A stretch of 64,000 nt of DNA, taken from positions 248,001 to 312,000 of the forward strand of contig NZ_JAQITD010000001.1 of the NCBI RefSeq assembly GCF_028618555.1, in the 5' to 3' direction. Below, one piece after another: positions 41,024-51,444 of the stretch. Each line of letters begins with the position of its first letter. Positions within the stretch are counted from its first letter, which is position 1. Position numbers and translations under genes: made by a program. Under the pieces are notes generated by a model, which was not told the DNA's origin, searched no databases, and saw only the letters and a program-made list of their open reading frames with translations. The DNA comes from Bartonella sp. CM31XJBT. GTDB taxonomy: Bacteria > Pseudomonadota > Alphaproteobacteria > Rhizobiales > Rhizobiaceae.

Positions 41024-42061
41024 TGAGTTGAATAGAGACAGTACTCTGATTTTTTGCATCTTTTGCACGATATTCTGAGCTAATTATTTTATGAGTTTAT
41101 GAACTTATCAGAATATTTCGAGTCATGGATGAGTATGATTAAAAAGCTATCAATACAACTAAAAGCAGCTGCGGATTGCTTATTTTAGCAGCTATGTAAG
41201 ATAGATAAAGATAGATACAGTATCATTACTTTTCATATCATATTCCAATCTTATACGAAATTACAATTTCCTGTTCTCATATTTATGGAAGATATTTATT
41301 GTACTGGTGGCATTATCTTGTTGTACCGTAAAACACTGTCATTTAGGACTGTGATATACGGCATCCTCCTTAAATATTAAGTGTTTCTTAGTGCGTGGTG
41401 AATATTCTTAGACTTGTTTGTAAAGCTTTTAGTTTAAGTGAATCACATGACTAGGAAATCAAGATAAATTCCTTAGAATCTGGATTGTTTGCAGACTTGA
41501 TTCGAATGAAAATCTCTATCCTTTGAGATGTAAGAAGGAGTTTAAGGATATTTAGGAAAATAAAATGCTGCTGTGATATATCTGATTATATGTTCCATAT
41601 GAAAACAGTAAAAGAGCTCTTTATAGCTTAAAATGTGAAGAAAATACGAGACCCATTATCCATGAATTTATTATGCAAAATGGGATGGTATCCCAACACC
41701 AACAGCTTTAAACTAGAAATGTTGCTATGATAACAATAATATCGATCGTGAAAAAGCATAATTCACTAAATATGGCGTATTTGCAAGGTGGAGGAGATTT
41801 CATGACAATCTTTACAAAAAACGACTATCTTGTAAAAATAGTCGATCTTGACCAATTTTTTGTATAAGAGCCAATATTAATCTAAGGGAATATGAAATAT
41901 AATGCATATGGTTTTGCTTCTATAGGCAATTATACTTACAAATATATTATGTAGAAAAGCGATGGGAATACGATAAATAACTGTTTATGCTGTGGTATAT
42001 CAAAAATGGTTACGTTATCTCCTATTAAGAAGGTTTTTTAATAAAAAATAACATCTGTTTT
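41024..42061. other. 1.04 kb gene desert between ilvD and mutS
   Basis: No conserved gene was found. About 41330-41375 resembles a block near 10240-10290 (AAAACACTGTCATTTAGGA against AAAACACTATCGTTTATAGGA). A 21-codon frame at 41802-41867 has a strong ribosome-binding site and is listed separately. ilvD and mutS are convergent and no T-run terminator was recognised for either. Confidence 0.55.
41802..41867 (+). CDS. Possible 21-residue ORF, unrecognised
   Basis: An ATG at 41802 is preceded by GTGGAGGAGATTTC, a strong ribosome-binding site at good spacing. It opens a 21-codon frame beginning MTIFTKNDYLVKIVD. The frame contains a perfect hairpin (CGACTAT at 41822-41828 with ATAGTCG at 41838-41844). 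It could be the surviving 5' end of a decayed gene, a leader peptide with nothing downstream, or chance. I do not recognise it. Confidence 0.2.
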   Translation: MTIFTKNDYLVKIVDLDQFFV

Positions 42062-44806
42062 CTATAAAGGGTTACTCTTTTCAAGTTGTTTGAGGTGGTA
42101 AATTGCTTCTAAAGCTTGTTTAGGAGAGAGTTCATCGGGATGAATATTTTTTAAAGCTTCGTGAAGTATACAATGTTTGTTTTTTGCTTCATTGACTGGA
42201 GATGTTGCTTTAAGAGAAAAGAGTGGTAAATCATCAATGAGTTTATGTCCTTTTCCAGCCATTTCGCCTTGTTCTAATTGATGGAGTACATCTGTTGCTC
42301 GTGTAATAACGGCTGGGGGAAGTCCAGCAAGCTTTGCGACTTGTACACCATAGGAACGGTCAGCGGCTCCAGGTGTGACCTCATGAAGAAAAACTACATC
42401 ACCATCCCAATTTTTGACTTTCATGGTTACGTTATGCAGTCTGTCAAGTTTTTCGGTAAGTGCAGTCATTTCATGAAAATGGGTAGCAAGAATAGCACGA
42501 CAATGGTTAACTTCATGGAGATATTCAACAGCAGCCCAAGCAATAGAAAGTCCATCAAAGGTTGATGTTCCACGTCCTATTTCATCAAGAATAACAAGGG
42601 AATGGTGGCTAGCATGATTGAGAATCGTTGCTGTTTCAACCATTTCCATCATAAAGGTTGAGCGCCCCCGTGCAAGATCATCGGAAGCCCCAACGCGACT
42701 AAATAGGCGATCAACGACACCAATATGTGCTGAAGTTGCTGGAACGAAGGACCCCATTTGCGCCATAATAGCAATAAGAGCATTTTGCCGCAAAAAAGTT
42801 GATTTTCCTCCCATATTAGGCCCTGTCAACAGCCAGATTGCTGCATATTGCTGATTTTCTTGCACAGAGAGATCACAATTATTGGCAATAAAAGGTTCTG
42901 CTGCTTGTTTGCGGAGTGCTTGCTCGACGACAGGATGGCGTCCTGCTGTAATATGAAAGGTAAGTGAAAGATCAATTTTAGGGCGGCAATATCCTTGTTC
43001 TTCAGCAAGATATGCTAAAGCGACAGAGACATCTAAAATAGCAAGTGCTTCAGAGGCTTTACGAATAAAATCAACTTGTTCGGTAATTTCCTGAACGAGA
43101 ATATCAAAAATCTCTAGTTCAAGTGTCAATGCGTGATTGGCAGCATGGGCAATACGGCTTTCAAGGTCAGCGAGCTCTGTTGTCGTAAAACGCATAGCGT
43201 TTGCCATTGTTTGCCGATGAATAAAACGTGCTTTAGCTTGTGGATTATTTGTAAGGGAAGATGCTTGTGTGCTGGTTACTTCAATGAAATAACCTAGAAT
43301 ATTATTATGCTTTATTTTAAGCGTCTTAATATCTGTTTCTTGGGCATATTGCGCTTGAAGTTCAGCAATGACACGGCGAGATTCATCACGTAAAGCACGC
43401 ATTTCATCGAGCTCTTTATGATAATTAGAACGAATAAAACCACCATCACGTTTAAGGAGTGGGAGATCATCAGCTAATGCCTGTTCTAAATGAAAGTATA
43501 ACGCTGTGGGTAAGTTTGAGAACACCTGTTGTACATCACTTATTTCTTGAGGCAGAAGCTCATTATCAAGAAGTTGATGCAATTCACGAATGATTTCAAA
43601 GCCGCGCTGGATTGTTGCCATATCACGGGGACCTCCTCGTCCAAGAGCCAAACGTGAAACGGCGCGGGGCATATCTGGTCCCCCCTTTAAAATAAGCTTT
43701 ATCGCTTCTGCAAGAGAAGGATTACGTAGAAAAAAATCGATAGAATCCAAACGCGTATCAATAGCCGAAGGAGTGGTGAGGGGAGCAATAAGGCGGTCAA
43801 TAAGAAGGCGTGATCCTCCTCCTGTTACAGTGCGATCAATAGCTTTTAATAAACTTCCATCCCGTTGACCTGATGTCGTACGAATAAGTTCAAGGCTTAA
43901 TCTGGTTGCGGCATCAATAAAAAGAGTCGCACTTTCATTTTGGCGCTCAGGCTGCATGAGGGGAGGGCGATGCGTGATTTGTGTTTTTTCGATATAACGA
44001 ATAGCAGCTACAATTGCAGAGAGTTCGGAACGTGAATAATCGGCAACGCCTTCAAGAGTTGAGAGTTTAAAATAATTGCAAATATCGCGTTCAGCGGTGA
44101 GTGCATCAAAGAGACAAGCAGGTTGAGGTGAAACGATACGATCAAGAACACTAAAAAGTGACTTGTGAGATTTATCATGAAAAAATGAATCAGCAACAAT
44201 GATTTCTTGTGGATCAACACGCATAATATCTGCTAAAAGTTTTTCTTGGCGGCTTTCTGTTACACGAAATATGCCTGTTGAGATATCAATCCAAGAAAGA
44301 GCAAATTCCTCTCCATCGCTAGTTTTTATACGGGAAAGTGTCATCAAATAATTTGCGCGTGTTGGATCAAGGAGTTTTTCTTCTGTTATCGTTCCAGGTG
44401 TTACAAGGCGAACAACATCACGCCGAACAACAGATTTTGAGCCACGTTTTTTTGCTTCAGCAGGATCTTCTATTTGTTCACAAACAGCAACTCGGTAACC
44501 ACAAGCAATCAGTTTTTGTAAATAATCATCAGCAGCATGAACGGGAACACCGCACATAGGAATATCTTGTCCTAAATGTTTTCCGCGTGCTGTGAGTGTG
44601 ATTCCTAAAGCCTGAGCAGCTTCAATCGCATCATTAAAAAATAATTCATAAAAATCCCCCATTCGGTAAAAGAGAAGGGAATCATGATGGACGGCTTTGA
44701 TTTCTATGTACTGCTCCATCATAGGTGTAAGACGTTCTTGAGAGGAAGCAGATGAGGAGGCAGGCTGTGGAATTAAATTATTTTTATGATTGTTTTTTTT
44801 ATCCAT
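42062..44806 (-). CDS. mutS: DNA mismatch repair protein MutS
   Basis: MutS recognises mismatches and recruits MutL. The 914-residue product has the mismatch-intercalating Phe-x-Glu in MGDFYELF (Phe52, Glu54), followed by the connector, lever and clamp domains. The ABC ATPase has Walker [10 protein letters not shown] at about residue 662, a STFMMEM segment and Walker [17 protein letters not shown]. The N-terminal 25 residues are low-complexity (Ser/Asn-rich). The gene is divergent from maeB. Confidence 0.96.
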   Translation of the reverse strand: MDKKNNHKNNLIPQPASSSASSQERLTPMMEQYIEIKAVHHDSLLFYRMGDFYELFFNDAIEAAQALGITLTARGKHLGQDIPMCGVPVHAADDYLQKLIACGYRVAVCEQIEDPAEAKKRGSKSVVRRDVVRLVTPGTITEEKLLDPTRANYLMTLSRIKTSDGEEFALSWIDISTGIFRVTESRQEKLLADIMRVDPQEIIVADSFFHDKSHKSLFSVLDRIVSPQPACLFDALTAERDICNYFKLSTLEGVADYSRSELSAIVAAIRYIEKTQITHRPPLMQPERQNESATLFIDAATRLSLELIRTTSGQRDGSLLKAIDRTVTGGGSRLLIDRLIAPLTTPSAIDTRLDSIDFFLRNPSLAEAIKLILKGGPDMPRAVSRLALGRGGPRDMATIQRGFEIIRELHQLLDNELLPQEISDVQQVFSNLPTALYFHLEQALADDLPLLKRDGGFIRSNYHKELDEMRALRDESRRVIAELQAQYAQETDIKTLKIKHNNILGYFIEVTSTQASSLTNNPQAKARFIHRQTMANAMRFTTTELADLESRIAHAANHALTLELEIFDILVQEITEQVDFIRKASEALAILDVSVALAYLAEEQGYCRPKIDLSLTFHITAGRHPVVEQALRKQAAEPFIANNCDLSVQENQQYAAIWLLTGPNMGGKSTFLRQNALIAIMAQMGSFVPATSAHIGVVDRLFSRVGASDDLARGRSTFMMEMVETATILNHASHHSLVILDEIGRGTSTFDGLSIAWAAVEYLHEVNHCRAILATHFHEMTALTEKLDRLHNVTMKVKNWDGDVVFLHEVTPGAADRSYGVQVAKLAGLPPAVITRATDVLHQLEQGEMAGKGHKLIDDLPLFSLKATSPVNEAKNKHCILHEALKNIHPDELSPKQALEAIYHLKQLEKSNPL

Positions 44807-45001
44807 TTGTACGAGGCCTGTTTCCTTTAAGTGAAGTTTTTACTCTTTTTTATTTACTTCAATATCTATTTATCTCTAAATTGCAACGCATCATCAGATT
44901 TGCTAAGGCAAGAATAGCGATTTCTAATATATGAATCAGATTTAATGACTATACGCATTATCAAGCAAAATTTACACTGTTTTTGGAGAAAATAAAGTGA
45001 G

Positions 45002-47302
45002 ATGAAAAAGAGCGAGCAAGATCAGAAAATATCTCAAACTGTTTACAGTGCGAGCGAAAGAGAAGCTCTAGATTTTCATAGTCGTGGTCGACCAGGAAAG
45101 CTTGAGATTGTTGCAACAAAGTCTATGGCAACACAGCATGATTTAGCACTTGCTTATTCACCAGGTGTTGCCGTTCCAGTTAAGGCAATTGCTCAAAATC
45201 CAGCGCTAGCTTATGATTATACAGCAAAAGGCAATCTTGTTGCTGTTATTTCAAATGGTACAGCTATTTTAGGGTTAGGCAATTTAGGTGCACTTGCTTC
45301 TAAGCCGGTCATGGAAGGCAAAGCAGTGCTGTTTAAGCGTTTTGCGGATATTGATTCCATTGATTTAGAAATTGATATAAACGATACAGAAAGTTTTATC
45401 AATTTGGTGCGCCATTTAGAACCTTCTTTTGGTGGAATTAATCTTGAAGACATTAAGGCGCCAGAGTGCTTTATGATTGAAAGCCGCCTACGCGAGGTAA
45501 TGAATATACCTGTTTTTCACGACGATCAACATGGTACAGCAATTATTGTTGCTGCTGGTGTTCTCAACGCTTTGACTTTAACAGGGCGCGATATGCAAAA
45601 TACGCGGTTAGTCTGTAATGGTGCTGGTTCTGCAGGGATTGCTTGTATTGAACTGATTAAAGCGATGGGCTTTCGTTCCGAAAATATCATATTATGTGAT
45701 ACAAAGGGTGTGGTCTATGAAGGCCGCAAAGAGGGAATGAATCAGTGGAAATCTGCGCATGCTATTCAAACAGATAAACGTACGCTTATGGAAGCAATGG
45801 AAGGTGCAGATATATTTTTTGGGGTTTCTGCTAAAGGTGCTCTTACTCCTGAAATGGTAAGATCCATGGCACCCCAGCCGATCATTTTTGCTATGGCTAA
45901 TCCCGATCCAGAAATTACGCCGGAAGAGGTTATGCAAGTGCGTCATGATGCCATTGTCGCAACAGGACGTTCCGATTATCCAAATCAGATTAATAATGTT
46001 CTCTGTTTTCCTTATATATTTCGTGGTGCGCTTGATGTGCGTGCAAGAGTTATTAATGAAGACATGAAGATTGCTGCGGCAAAGGCTCTTGCTAATTTAG
46101 CGCATGAAGAAGTGCCTGACAGCGTTGCGGAAGCTTATCATGGAAAGCGATTAAAATTTGGTCCTAATTATATCATCCCTGTTCCTTTTGATCCGCGTTT
46201 ATTTACGGTTGTTTCAATAGCGGTAGCAAAAGCAGCAATGGAAAGCGGTGTTGCGCAAAAGAACATAGATGATTTAGAGGCCTATGAGCGCGATTTGAAT
46301 GCGAGACGTGATCCTACTTCCTCGATGATGCGTGGGGTTTATAACCATGTTCGTCAAGCGCCAAAACAAATTGTCTTTGCAGAAGGTGAAGAAGAGCAAG
46401 TTATGCGGGCAGCCGTTTCCTATGTCCATCAAAAATTAGGACAAGCGATTTTGGTTGGTCGTGAAGAGCAAGTAAGAGAAGCGGCTGTTATCGCTGGAAT
46501 TGATCTGGAGCATGAAGGTATTTCCATTATGAATGCTAAGCTTTCTTGCCGTACAGATGCTTATGCGAATTATCTTTATAAAAAGATGCAGCGTCAAGGC
46601 TGGCTGTTGCGTGATTGTCATCATCGTATCAATAATGATCGCAATTATTTTGCTGCGTGTATGGTGGCACTAGGAGATGCTGATGCAATGGTTACAGGGG
46701 TGACACGCAATTATGAAACAGCGTTAATCGATATACGTCGTGCAATTGATGAAAAACCAAAAGAACGATTGATTGGTATTTCAATGGCTATTTGCCGTGG
46801 ACGAATTGTGTTTATTACGGATACAGCCGTTTATGAAAATCCTAATGCTGAAGAACTTGCGGATATAGCGGAACAAGCAGCTTCATTTGTGCGAGGATTT
46901 GGATATCAACCACGGGTAGCATTTTTAGCATTTTCTACATTTGCTTATATGAAAGGGCAGACGACGCAGCAAATTCAGGATGCGATTAATATTTTGCATG
47001 AACGCAAAGTTGACTTTGAGTTTGATGGAGAAATGAGTGCTGATGTGGCACTCAATTCCAAATTGATGCAGCAATATCCATTTATGGGATTAACGGAGCC
47101 CGCTAACATTTTGGTTATGCCTGGATATCACGCGTCTTCCATTGCAAGCAAAATGTTACAAGAACTTGGTGAAGCAACCATCATTGGTCCTATTTTAATT
47201 GGATTGGAAAAATCTGTCCAAATTGTACCATTTAGTGGAAGCGATACAGATGTTGTCAATATTGCAATGCTTGCGGCTTATCATGCCGCAAAAGTCGTCT
47301 AA
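45002..47302 (+). CDS. maeB: NADP-dependent malic enzyme with phosphotransacetylase-like domain
   Basis: MaeB oxidatively decarboxylates malate to pyruvate with reduction of NAD(P). The 766-residue chimeric form is typical of rhizobia. The malic-enzyme part covers about residues 1-430, with AYSPGVAVPVKAI, FHDDQHGTAIIVAAG and the nucleotide fold CNGAGSAGIACIEL. A phosphotransacetylase-like C-terminal domain (about 440-766) contains FLAFSTFAYMKG. In rhizobial homologs the C-terminal domain lacks transacetylase activity and serves assembly or regulation. A bidirectional terminator separates it from secB. Confidence 0.94.
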   Translation: MKKSEQDQKISQTVYSASEREALDFHSRGRPGKLEIVATKSMATQHDLALAYSPGVAVPVKAIAQNPALAYDYTAKGNLVAVISNGTAILGLGNLGALASKPVMEGKAVLFKRFADIDSIDLEIDINDTESFINLVRHLEPSFGGINLEDIKAPECFMIESRLREVMNIPVFHDDQHGTAIIVAAGVLNALTLTGRDMQNTRLVCNGAGSAGIACIELIKAMGFRSENIILCDTKGVVYEGRKEGMNQWKSAHAIQTDKRTLMEAMEGADIFFGVSAKGALTPEMVRSMAPQPIIFAMANPDPEITPEEVMQVRHDAIVATGRSDYPNQINNVLCFPYIFRGALDVRARVINEDMKIAAAKALANLAHEEVPDSVAEAYHGKRLKFGPNYIIPVPFDPRLFTVVSIAVAKAAMESGVAQKNIDDLEAYERDLNARRDPTSSMMRGVYNHVRQAPKQIVFAEGEEEQVMRAAVSYVHQKLGQAILVGREEQVREAAVIAGIDLEHEGISIMNAKLSCRTDAYANYLYKKMQRQGWLLRDCHHRINNDRNYFAACMVALGDADAMVTGVTRNYETALIDIRRAIDEKPKERLIGISMAICRGRIVFITDTAVYENPNAEELADIAEQAASFVRGFGYQPRVAFLAFSTFAYMKGQTTQQIQDAINILHERKVDFEFDGEMSADVALNSKLMQQYPFMGLTEPANILVMPGYHASSIASKMLQELGEATIIGPILIGLEKSVQIVPFSGSDTDVVNIAMLAAYHAAKVV

Positions 47303-47307
47303 AGGAA

Positions 47308-47350
47308 AAAAGCCCCTACTATACCAAGAATATATCAAGGGGCTTTTTAA
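47308..47350. terminator. Bidirectional intrinsic terminator between maeB and secB
   Basis: AAGCCCC at 47310-47316 pairs with GGGGCTT at 47339-47345. T-runs lie on both sides (TTTTT after the stem on the plus strand, TTTTTTCC on the minus), so it can end both convergent transcripts. Confidence 0.9.
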
Positions 47351-47369
47351 TAACAAAAGAATAAACTTT

Positions 47370-47846
47370 TTAAGAAGGCTGTATTTGACTGTCTTTTTGT
47401 TCTTCAGAAAGACGCTTTTGGAAGAGTGCTGCAAAATCAATAGGATCAATCCACAAAGGTGGAAAGCCACCGTTTTGAGTAGCATCAGATATAATTTGGC
47501 GAGCAAATGGAAATAAAAGACGGGGACATTCAATAAAGACCAGAGGCATAACATGTTCTTGTGGAATGTTTTTAAGGTGAAAAACACCACCGTAAATCAA
47601 TTCTACATGAAATAAGGTTTCAGCTTCATCATTGGCTTTGACGGAGAGAGACAAAACGACATCATAATTGTCATCACCAATTGGGTTAGCATTGACGTTA
47701 ATATTGATATCAATTTGTGGTGATTTTTCACGTGCACGCAATGAACGAGGAGCACCTGGATTTTCGAATGATAAATCTTTTAAATATTGAGTTAATACAG
47801 CAAAAACCGGCTCTCCACCACTGTTATTCATTTCACCTTCGGCCAT
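47370..47846 (-). CDS. secB: Protein-export chaperone SecB
   Basis: SecB is a homotetrameric cytosolic chaperone that keeps secreted precursors unfolded and hands them to SecA. The 158-residue product has the family core: [19 protein letters not shown], the acidic beta-strand region, and [32 protein letters not shown]. It lies next to fxsA, timA-like and smr genes, the usual rhizobial neighbourhood. Confidence 0.96.
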   Translation of the reverse strand: MAEGEMNNSGGEPVFAVLTQYLKDLSFENPGAPRSLRAREKSPQIDININVNANPIGDDNYDVVLSLSVKANDEAETLFHVELIYGGVFHLKNIPQEHVMPLVFIECPRLLFPFARQIISDATQNGGFPPLWIDPIDFAALFQKRLSEEQKDSQIQPS

Positions 47847-47989
47847 ACGACGAACCTCTCTTATTATAATATGTATAATTTATTTTAGATCTAAAGACCA
47901 GATTGGTTATCACGCCTTGCAAAAGGTTGCAAGAAATGCGCTCTTTATCTTGAATATTTTTTTAGTTTGTTGCAGATTTTTTAGGCATT

Positions 47990-48484
47990 TCAATGGTTAT
48001 CATCATTTTTGCGCCATGGAGATTCTGTCGTATCATGAATTGTGTAATCTTCTGCTTTAAGATCAATTATTTTTTCAGAGTCATTTTTTCTTTTAGTATT
48101 GGGATTCATTTTGTTTTTTAATGATATAAAGAAATGCCAAGCAACAGAGCGAATTGGTTTAATAAGAAGTAATATTCCCAAGAGATCACTTACAAAGCCG
48201 GGAAGAATAAGTAAAATTGCACTAAAGATGATGAAAGCATCATTAATAATATTATTCTCTAATGTGCGTCCTTGGACAAGTTCAGTTTGTATATTTTTTA
48301 AAAGGCTAATCCCTTGAATTCGCAATAAAACAACCCCAACTATGGTTGTGAGAATAACCAAACTCAAAGTTGCCAAAATACCAATTTCTTGACCAACAAA
48401 GATAAAACCAGCAATCTCGATTAAAAGAATGCAAAGAAAGATAACAACAAAAAAACGAGGATTTATAGAATAAAGTTTTATCAC
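47990..48484 (-). CDS. fxsA: FxsA family membrane protein
   Basis: FxsA is a small polytopic inner-membrane protein; in Escherichia coli excess FxsA suppresses F-plasmid exclusion of phage T7, and its normal role is unclear. This product has about 164 residues. It shows hydrophobic segments IEIAGFIFVGQEIGILATL and ILLILPGFVSDLLGILLLI, which are the family hallmark, plus a polar C-terminus. The GTG at 48484 with AGAAGGAAA just upstream is preferred. An ATG at 48547 in the same frame would add 21 unconserved residues and lacks a ribosome-binding site. Confidence 0.85.
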   Translation of the reverse strand: MIKLYSINPRFFVVIFLCILLIEIAGFIFVGQEIGILATLSLVILTTIVGVVLLRIQGISLLKNIQTELVQGRTLENNIINDAFIIFSAILLILPGFVSDLLGILLLIKPIRSVAWHFFISLKNKMNPNTKRKNDSEKIIDLKAEDYTIHDTTESPWRKNDDNH

Positions 48485-48658
48485 ATGAAAATTTCCTTCT
48501 GGATGAGTAGGGGGAGAAATTCTTAAGAGCACTCCGTTTAAATACAAAATCTATAAAAATATTTGAATGATAAGATTCCTTATTTTACATATTTATTGAT
48601 AAATGGTATTGACTGCAATGTTTATTAGAGACTTAAGCTTTGGAGATTGACAGCGCCT

Positions 48659-49351
48659 ATGGAATTTGACGTTATACTTGTCATAGCTCTTGTTGTTATG
48701 GTTGTTATTTTTGTGCAACTCCGTAATGTATTAGGGAAACGAATTGGGTTTGAAAAGCCACCCTTTGATCCTTATTCACGTCGTTCTAAAAAACAGGTTG
48801 AAGCAGAAACGGCTGATAATATTGTTTCGTTCCCTCATCAGAAAAATTCACAAAAAGACGACTTTAGTGAAATTGATAAAATTTCACCGGAGGGGAGTCT
48901 TTTGAATAAAAATTTGCGGGAATTGCATAGAATTGATTCTCATTTTTCTCCTCAACTTTTTATAAAAGGTGCGCAAATTGCTTATGAAATGATTGTAACA
49001 GCTTTTGCCAAAGGTGATCGCAATCAGCTTAAAAGCTTGCTTTGTCAGGATGTTTTTGAGAGTTTTTGTACGGCTATTGAGCAACGAGAAAAAAATAAAG
49101 AAAGAATAGAATTCACTTTTGTTGGAATTAATAAGATCGAATTTATTGCGGCGGCAATACAAGAAAAGGATGAACTTTTAACGATACGTATTGTCAGTGA
49201 GATGATTTCTGTTACTTATAATGAACAGGGCGAGCGTATAGACGGTGATCCTGACGCTATTGTAGAAATCAGAGATATTTGGACTTTTGTTCGCAATAGT
49301 TTATCGTCAGATCCCAACTGGAAGCTTTTTGCTACAGAAAATGAAAATTAA
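48659..49351 (+). CDS. Tim44/TimA family protein
   Basis: The 230-residue protein has an N-terminal membrane anchor (about residues 6-24), a charged linker, and a C-terminal Tim44-like domain. That domain contains AYEMIVTAFAKGDRNQLKSLL and ends with RDIWTFVRN. Bacterial Tim44-like proteins are membrane-anchored and of uncertain function; the mitochondrial protein tethers the import motor. The ATG at 48659 lies 13 bases after GGAG. A TTG at 48647 sits too close to that site. It is divergent from the secB-fxsA side and 52 bases ahead of the smr gene. Confidence 0.85.
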   Translation: MEFDVILVIALVVMVVIFVQLRNVLGKRIGFEKPPFDPYSRRSKKQVEAETADNIVSFPHQKNSQKDDFSEIDKISPEGSLLNKNLRELHRIDSHFSPQLFIKGAQIAYEMIVTAFAKGDRNQLKSLLCQDVFESFCTAIEQREKNKERIEFTFVGINKIEFIAAAIQEKDELLTIRIVSEMISVTYNEQGERIDGDPDAIVEIRDIWTFVRNSLSSDPNWKLFATENEN

Positions 49352-49403
49352 AATACTTTTTGTTTTTCTTCCATAAGCATTCAATGATTTATGAGAAATT
49401 AAA

Positions 49404-49994
49404 ATGTCCTCAAGTAAATGGAGACAAAAAAGAGATTTATTGGCTTCACAAGATCGCCTTTTATGGGAGATGGTTTGTCGTACGATAACACCGCTTCACG
49501 GTAAGATGCTCTCTTCTACTTCAGAAATTATTGCAAATATTAATGATAAAAATCAACCTGTAACTCAAATCTCCTCATTGTCTCAGGAAAATCAACAACC
49601 CTCGACAATTATTAAAAGAGAAAAGAGGGCAGTTATACAAGCACAAAAGATTCATTTCTTTGATCATGTTGCATATCGTAAAATTTCCCAAGGTCGTTAT
49701 CCTCTTGAGGCGCGTCTTGATCTTCATGGTTATATGCAGGAAGAAGCTTATTTTTTCTTAAAAAAATTTCTACAATCCTCTCAGCAGAGAGGATTGCGTT
49801 ATGTCCTTGTGATTACAGGAAAAGGACGATCCGTTGGGAGTGATGGAGCTTTGTATAGATTTGTTCCGTATTGGTTATCAACACCAGCTTTTCGATATTA
49901 TGTCCACGCGTTTGAGCAAGCAGCACGTCAGCATGGCGGAGAAGGTGCGCTTTATGTTTGGTTGCGCCGTTTTATGTCGGGAGAAGGAATGTGA
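49404..49994 (+). CDS. Smr domain protein
   Basis: The 196-residue protein ends in an Smr (small MutS-related) domain, with LDLHGYMQEEA at about residues 110-120 and the VLVITGKG motif near 135. Smr domains are usually nucleases or nucleic-acid binders. The substrate of this stand-alone form is unknown. The first 90 residues are polar and probably disordered. In several rhizobia, as I recall, mltA sits between the Tim44-like and Smr genes; here they are adjacent, with only 52 bases between. Confidence 0.88.
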   Translation: MSSSKWRQKRDLLASQDRLLWEMVCRTITPLHGKMLSSTSEIIANINDKNQPVTQISSLSQENQQPSTIIKREKRAVIQAQKIHFFDHVAYRKISQGRYPLEARLDLHGYMQEEAYFFLKKFLQSSQQRGLRYVLVITGKGRSVGSDGALYRFVPYWLSTPAFRYYVHAFEQAARQHGGEGALYVWLRRFMSGEGM

Positions 49995-50907
49995 TGTCAT
50001 TATGGTCGTTTCAGGTTTAATATTTATTTATACTTATAATTTATTGTTTTCGTATATTTCGTAAGAGCCTTGAATACAATATTCCCTTCGTTATAATTTT
50101 TTATAAAGAATTATAAAGATATTATTTTACATTCTACGTATTGCTTCACGCTTTTGTTTATAGCATTCGTTAACGGGGCACATCCCTCACACAAAACAGA
50201 ACGACATTGAATTGAATATATCCACAGGCTTGTTTTAAAGAAACATCTTTCAACGCTCTCAAGCTTATTTTGCGACAGTATCCGTGAAGAGTATAATGAT
50301 AAATCCATGAAGCACCCCCCCTATCTTTATGCTTAGTAAAAGAGTAAGCTGGCATCATCATACACTTTACCATCTCCCAATGTTGCAACAACCCTTTAAG
50401 TCATTGGTATTTTAAAGCGTTTATACAGAGGCATGCTTTTCTGTAAGTGTTTTTACTCTCCGCAGTTCTCATCTCGCGCGTGACGCCCAAACGAAAGATT
50501 TTGATCGATTCAATATAAGAGGACTTAAAATGAGAGAGATATAGATGGATCTCATTCAGGTTGCAAAGCGATAAATTATTTTTATAAACCACAGCATTAC
50601 TCTATTAAATACACGAAGAATAAAAACATGAGAAATTGAGAACTGTATTATTCAAAAGACATTGCTATGGATAGTGTTAACAGCAGTACAACTAAATTAA
50701 AGAGAATCGTGAAAATAAACAAGAATATAACTTTACAACACATAGCTGCGCAGTAGCATCAAAAGATACAGTTTCGTTGAATAATTTCATGAAGAAATTT
50801 TTTCATTCATTAAAAGCTCCATCAAATTTCGTTCTCATAATAATTCGATAATTAAAATTTAATAACGAAGCGCAGAAGACGTAAAATACGAGATTCAATT
50901 GAGGATA
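49995..50907. other. 0.9 kb gene desert with repeat
   Basis: The main content is family A repeat copy 3 (about 50140-50610). After it, ATAAAAACATGAGAAATTGAG near 50619, followed by TTATTCAAAAGACATTGCTATGGA, resembles 38725-38780. The last 230 bases before the gcrA stop show no feature. smr and gcrA are convergent and no terminator was recognised. Confidence 0.55.
50140..50610. repeat. Degenerate intergenic repeat, family A copy 3
   Basis: Ordered blocks shared with copies 1 and 2: TTCACGCTTTTGTTTATAG near 50146, CACACAAAACAGAACGACA near 50187, TATCCGTGAAGAGTATAATG near 50279, TCTCCCAATGTTGCAACA near 50373, and GATTCAATATAAGAGGACTT followed by AAAATGAGAGAG near 50507-50538. Confidence 0.5.
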
Positions 50908-51444
50908 TTACACTCTTATCCGACGTCTTTCAGATATTGGTTGAAATGCTAGCTTAGCATGAAAGGCACAATAGGGGCTACTTTCATCAGAATCTGCACC
51001 ACAAAAATGAAAATCTGCTGATAATGGATCGCCAACCGGCCATCTACATGTATTTTCACTCAATTGTAGAAGATTAAGTTGACGTGATATAGGCACCACT
51101 ACATTGGATTTTGTGGACATATCAACTTCTTTTACATCTTCCACTACAAATTCTGTCTTTAAAGCTGTTTCTTCAATACTTACAGATGATGTGTTTATTG
51201 GCGATACCGTGGATGTGTTGCGACGCACACGTGGAGATGATGGGCTGCTGCTTCCCACGGGAGTTTTTTGCGCACGCGTGCTTCCTTGAGCTGTCTTACC
51301 ACGTCCTGGTAACTTTAATCGATGTACTTTGCCGATGACTGCATTTCTGCTGACCCCACCTAATTGAGCAGCAATTTGACTTGCACTTAACCCTTCACTC
51401 CAAAGCTTTTTAAGAAGCTCAACGCGTTCACATGTCCAACCCAT
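50908..51444 (-). CDS. gcrA: Cell-cycle regulator GcrA
   Basis: GcrA is an alphaproteobacterial transcription factor that works with sigma-70 at promoters methylated by CcrM (GANTC) to drive S-phase genes. The 178-residue product has the helix-turn-helix domain (WTCERVELLKKLWSEGLSASQIA, about residues 3-25) and GGVSRNAVIGKVHRL. A Ser/Thr-rich linker leads to the C-terminal sigma-interacting domain (CRWPVGDP and SPYCAFHAKLAF). Many homologs have Asp or Glu at the Cys5 position, a mild oddity. The leader contains a perfect hairpin, and argD is divergent. Confidence 0.95.
   Translation of the reverse strand: MGWTCERVELLKKLWSEGLSASQIAAQLGGVSRNAVIGKVHRLKLPGRGKTAQGSTRAQKTPVGSSSPSSPRVRRNTSTVSPINTSSVSIEETALKTEFVVEDVKEVDMSTKSNVVVPISRQLNLLQLSENTCRWPVGDPLSADFHFCGADSDESSPYCAFHAKLAFQPISERRRIRV

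Noticed and set aside
41822-41844. Hairpin CGACTAT/ATAGTCG as a terminator for ilvD
   Set aside because: It is 800 bases from ilvD and its T-run begins about 13 bases after the stem, too far for intrinsic termination.
48485-48547. Upstream ATG extension of fxsA
   Set aside because: Adds 21 residues with no conserved character and no ribosome-binding site, while the GTG at 48484 has AGAAGGAAA at good spacing.
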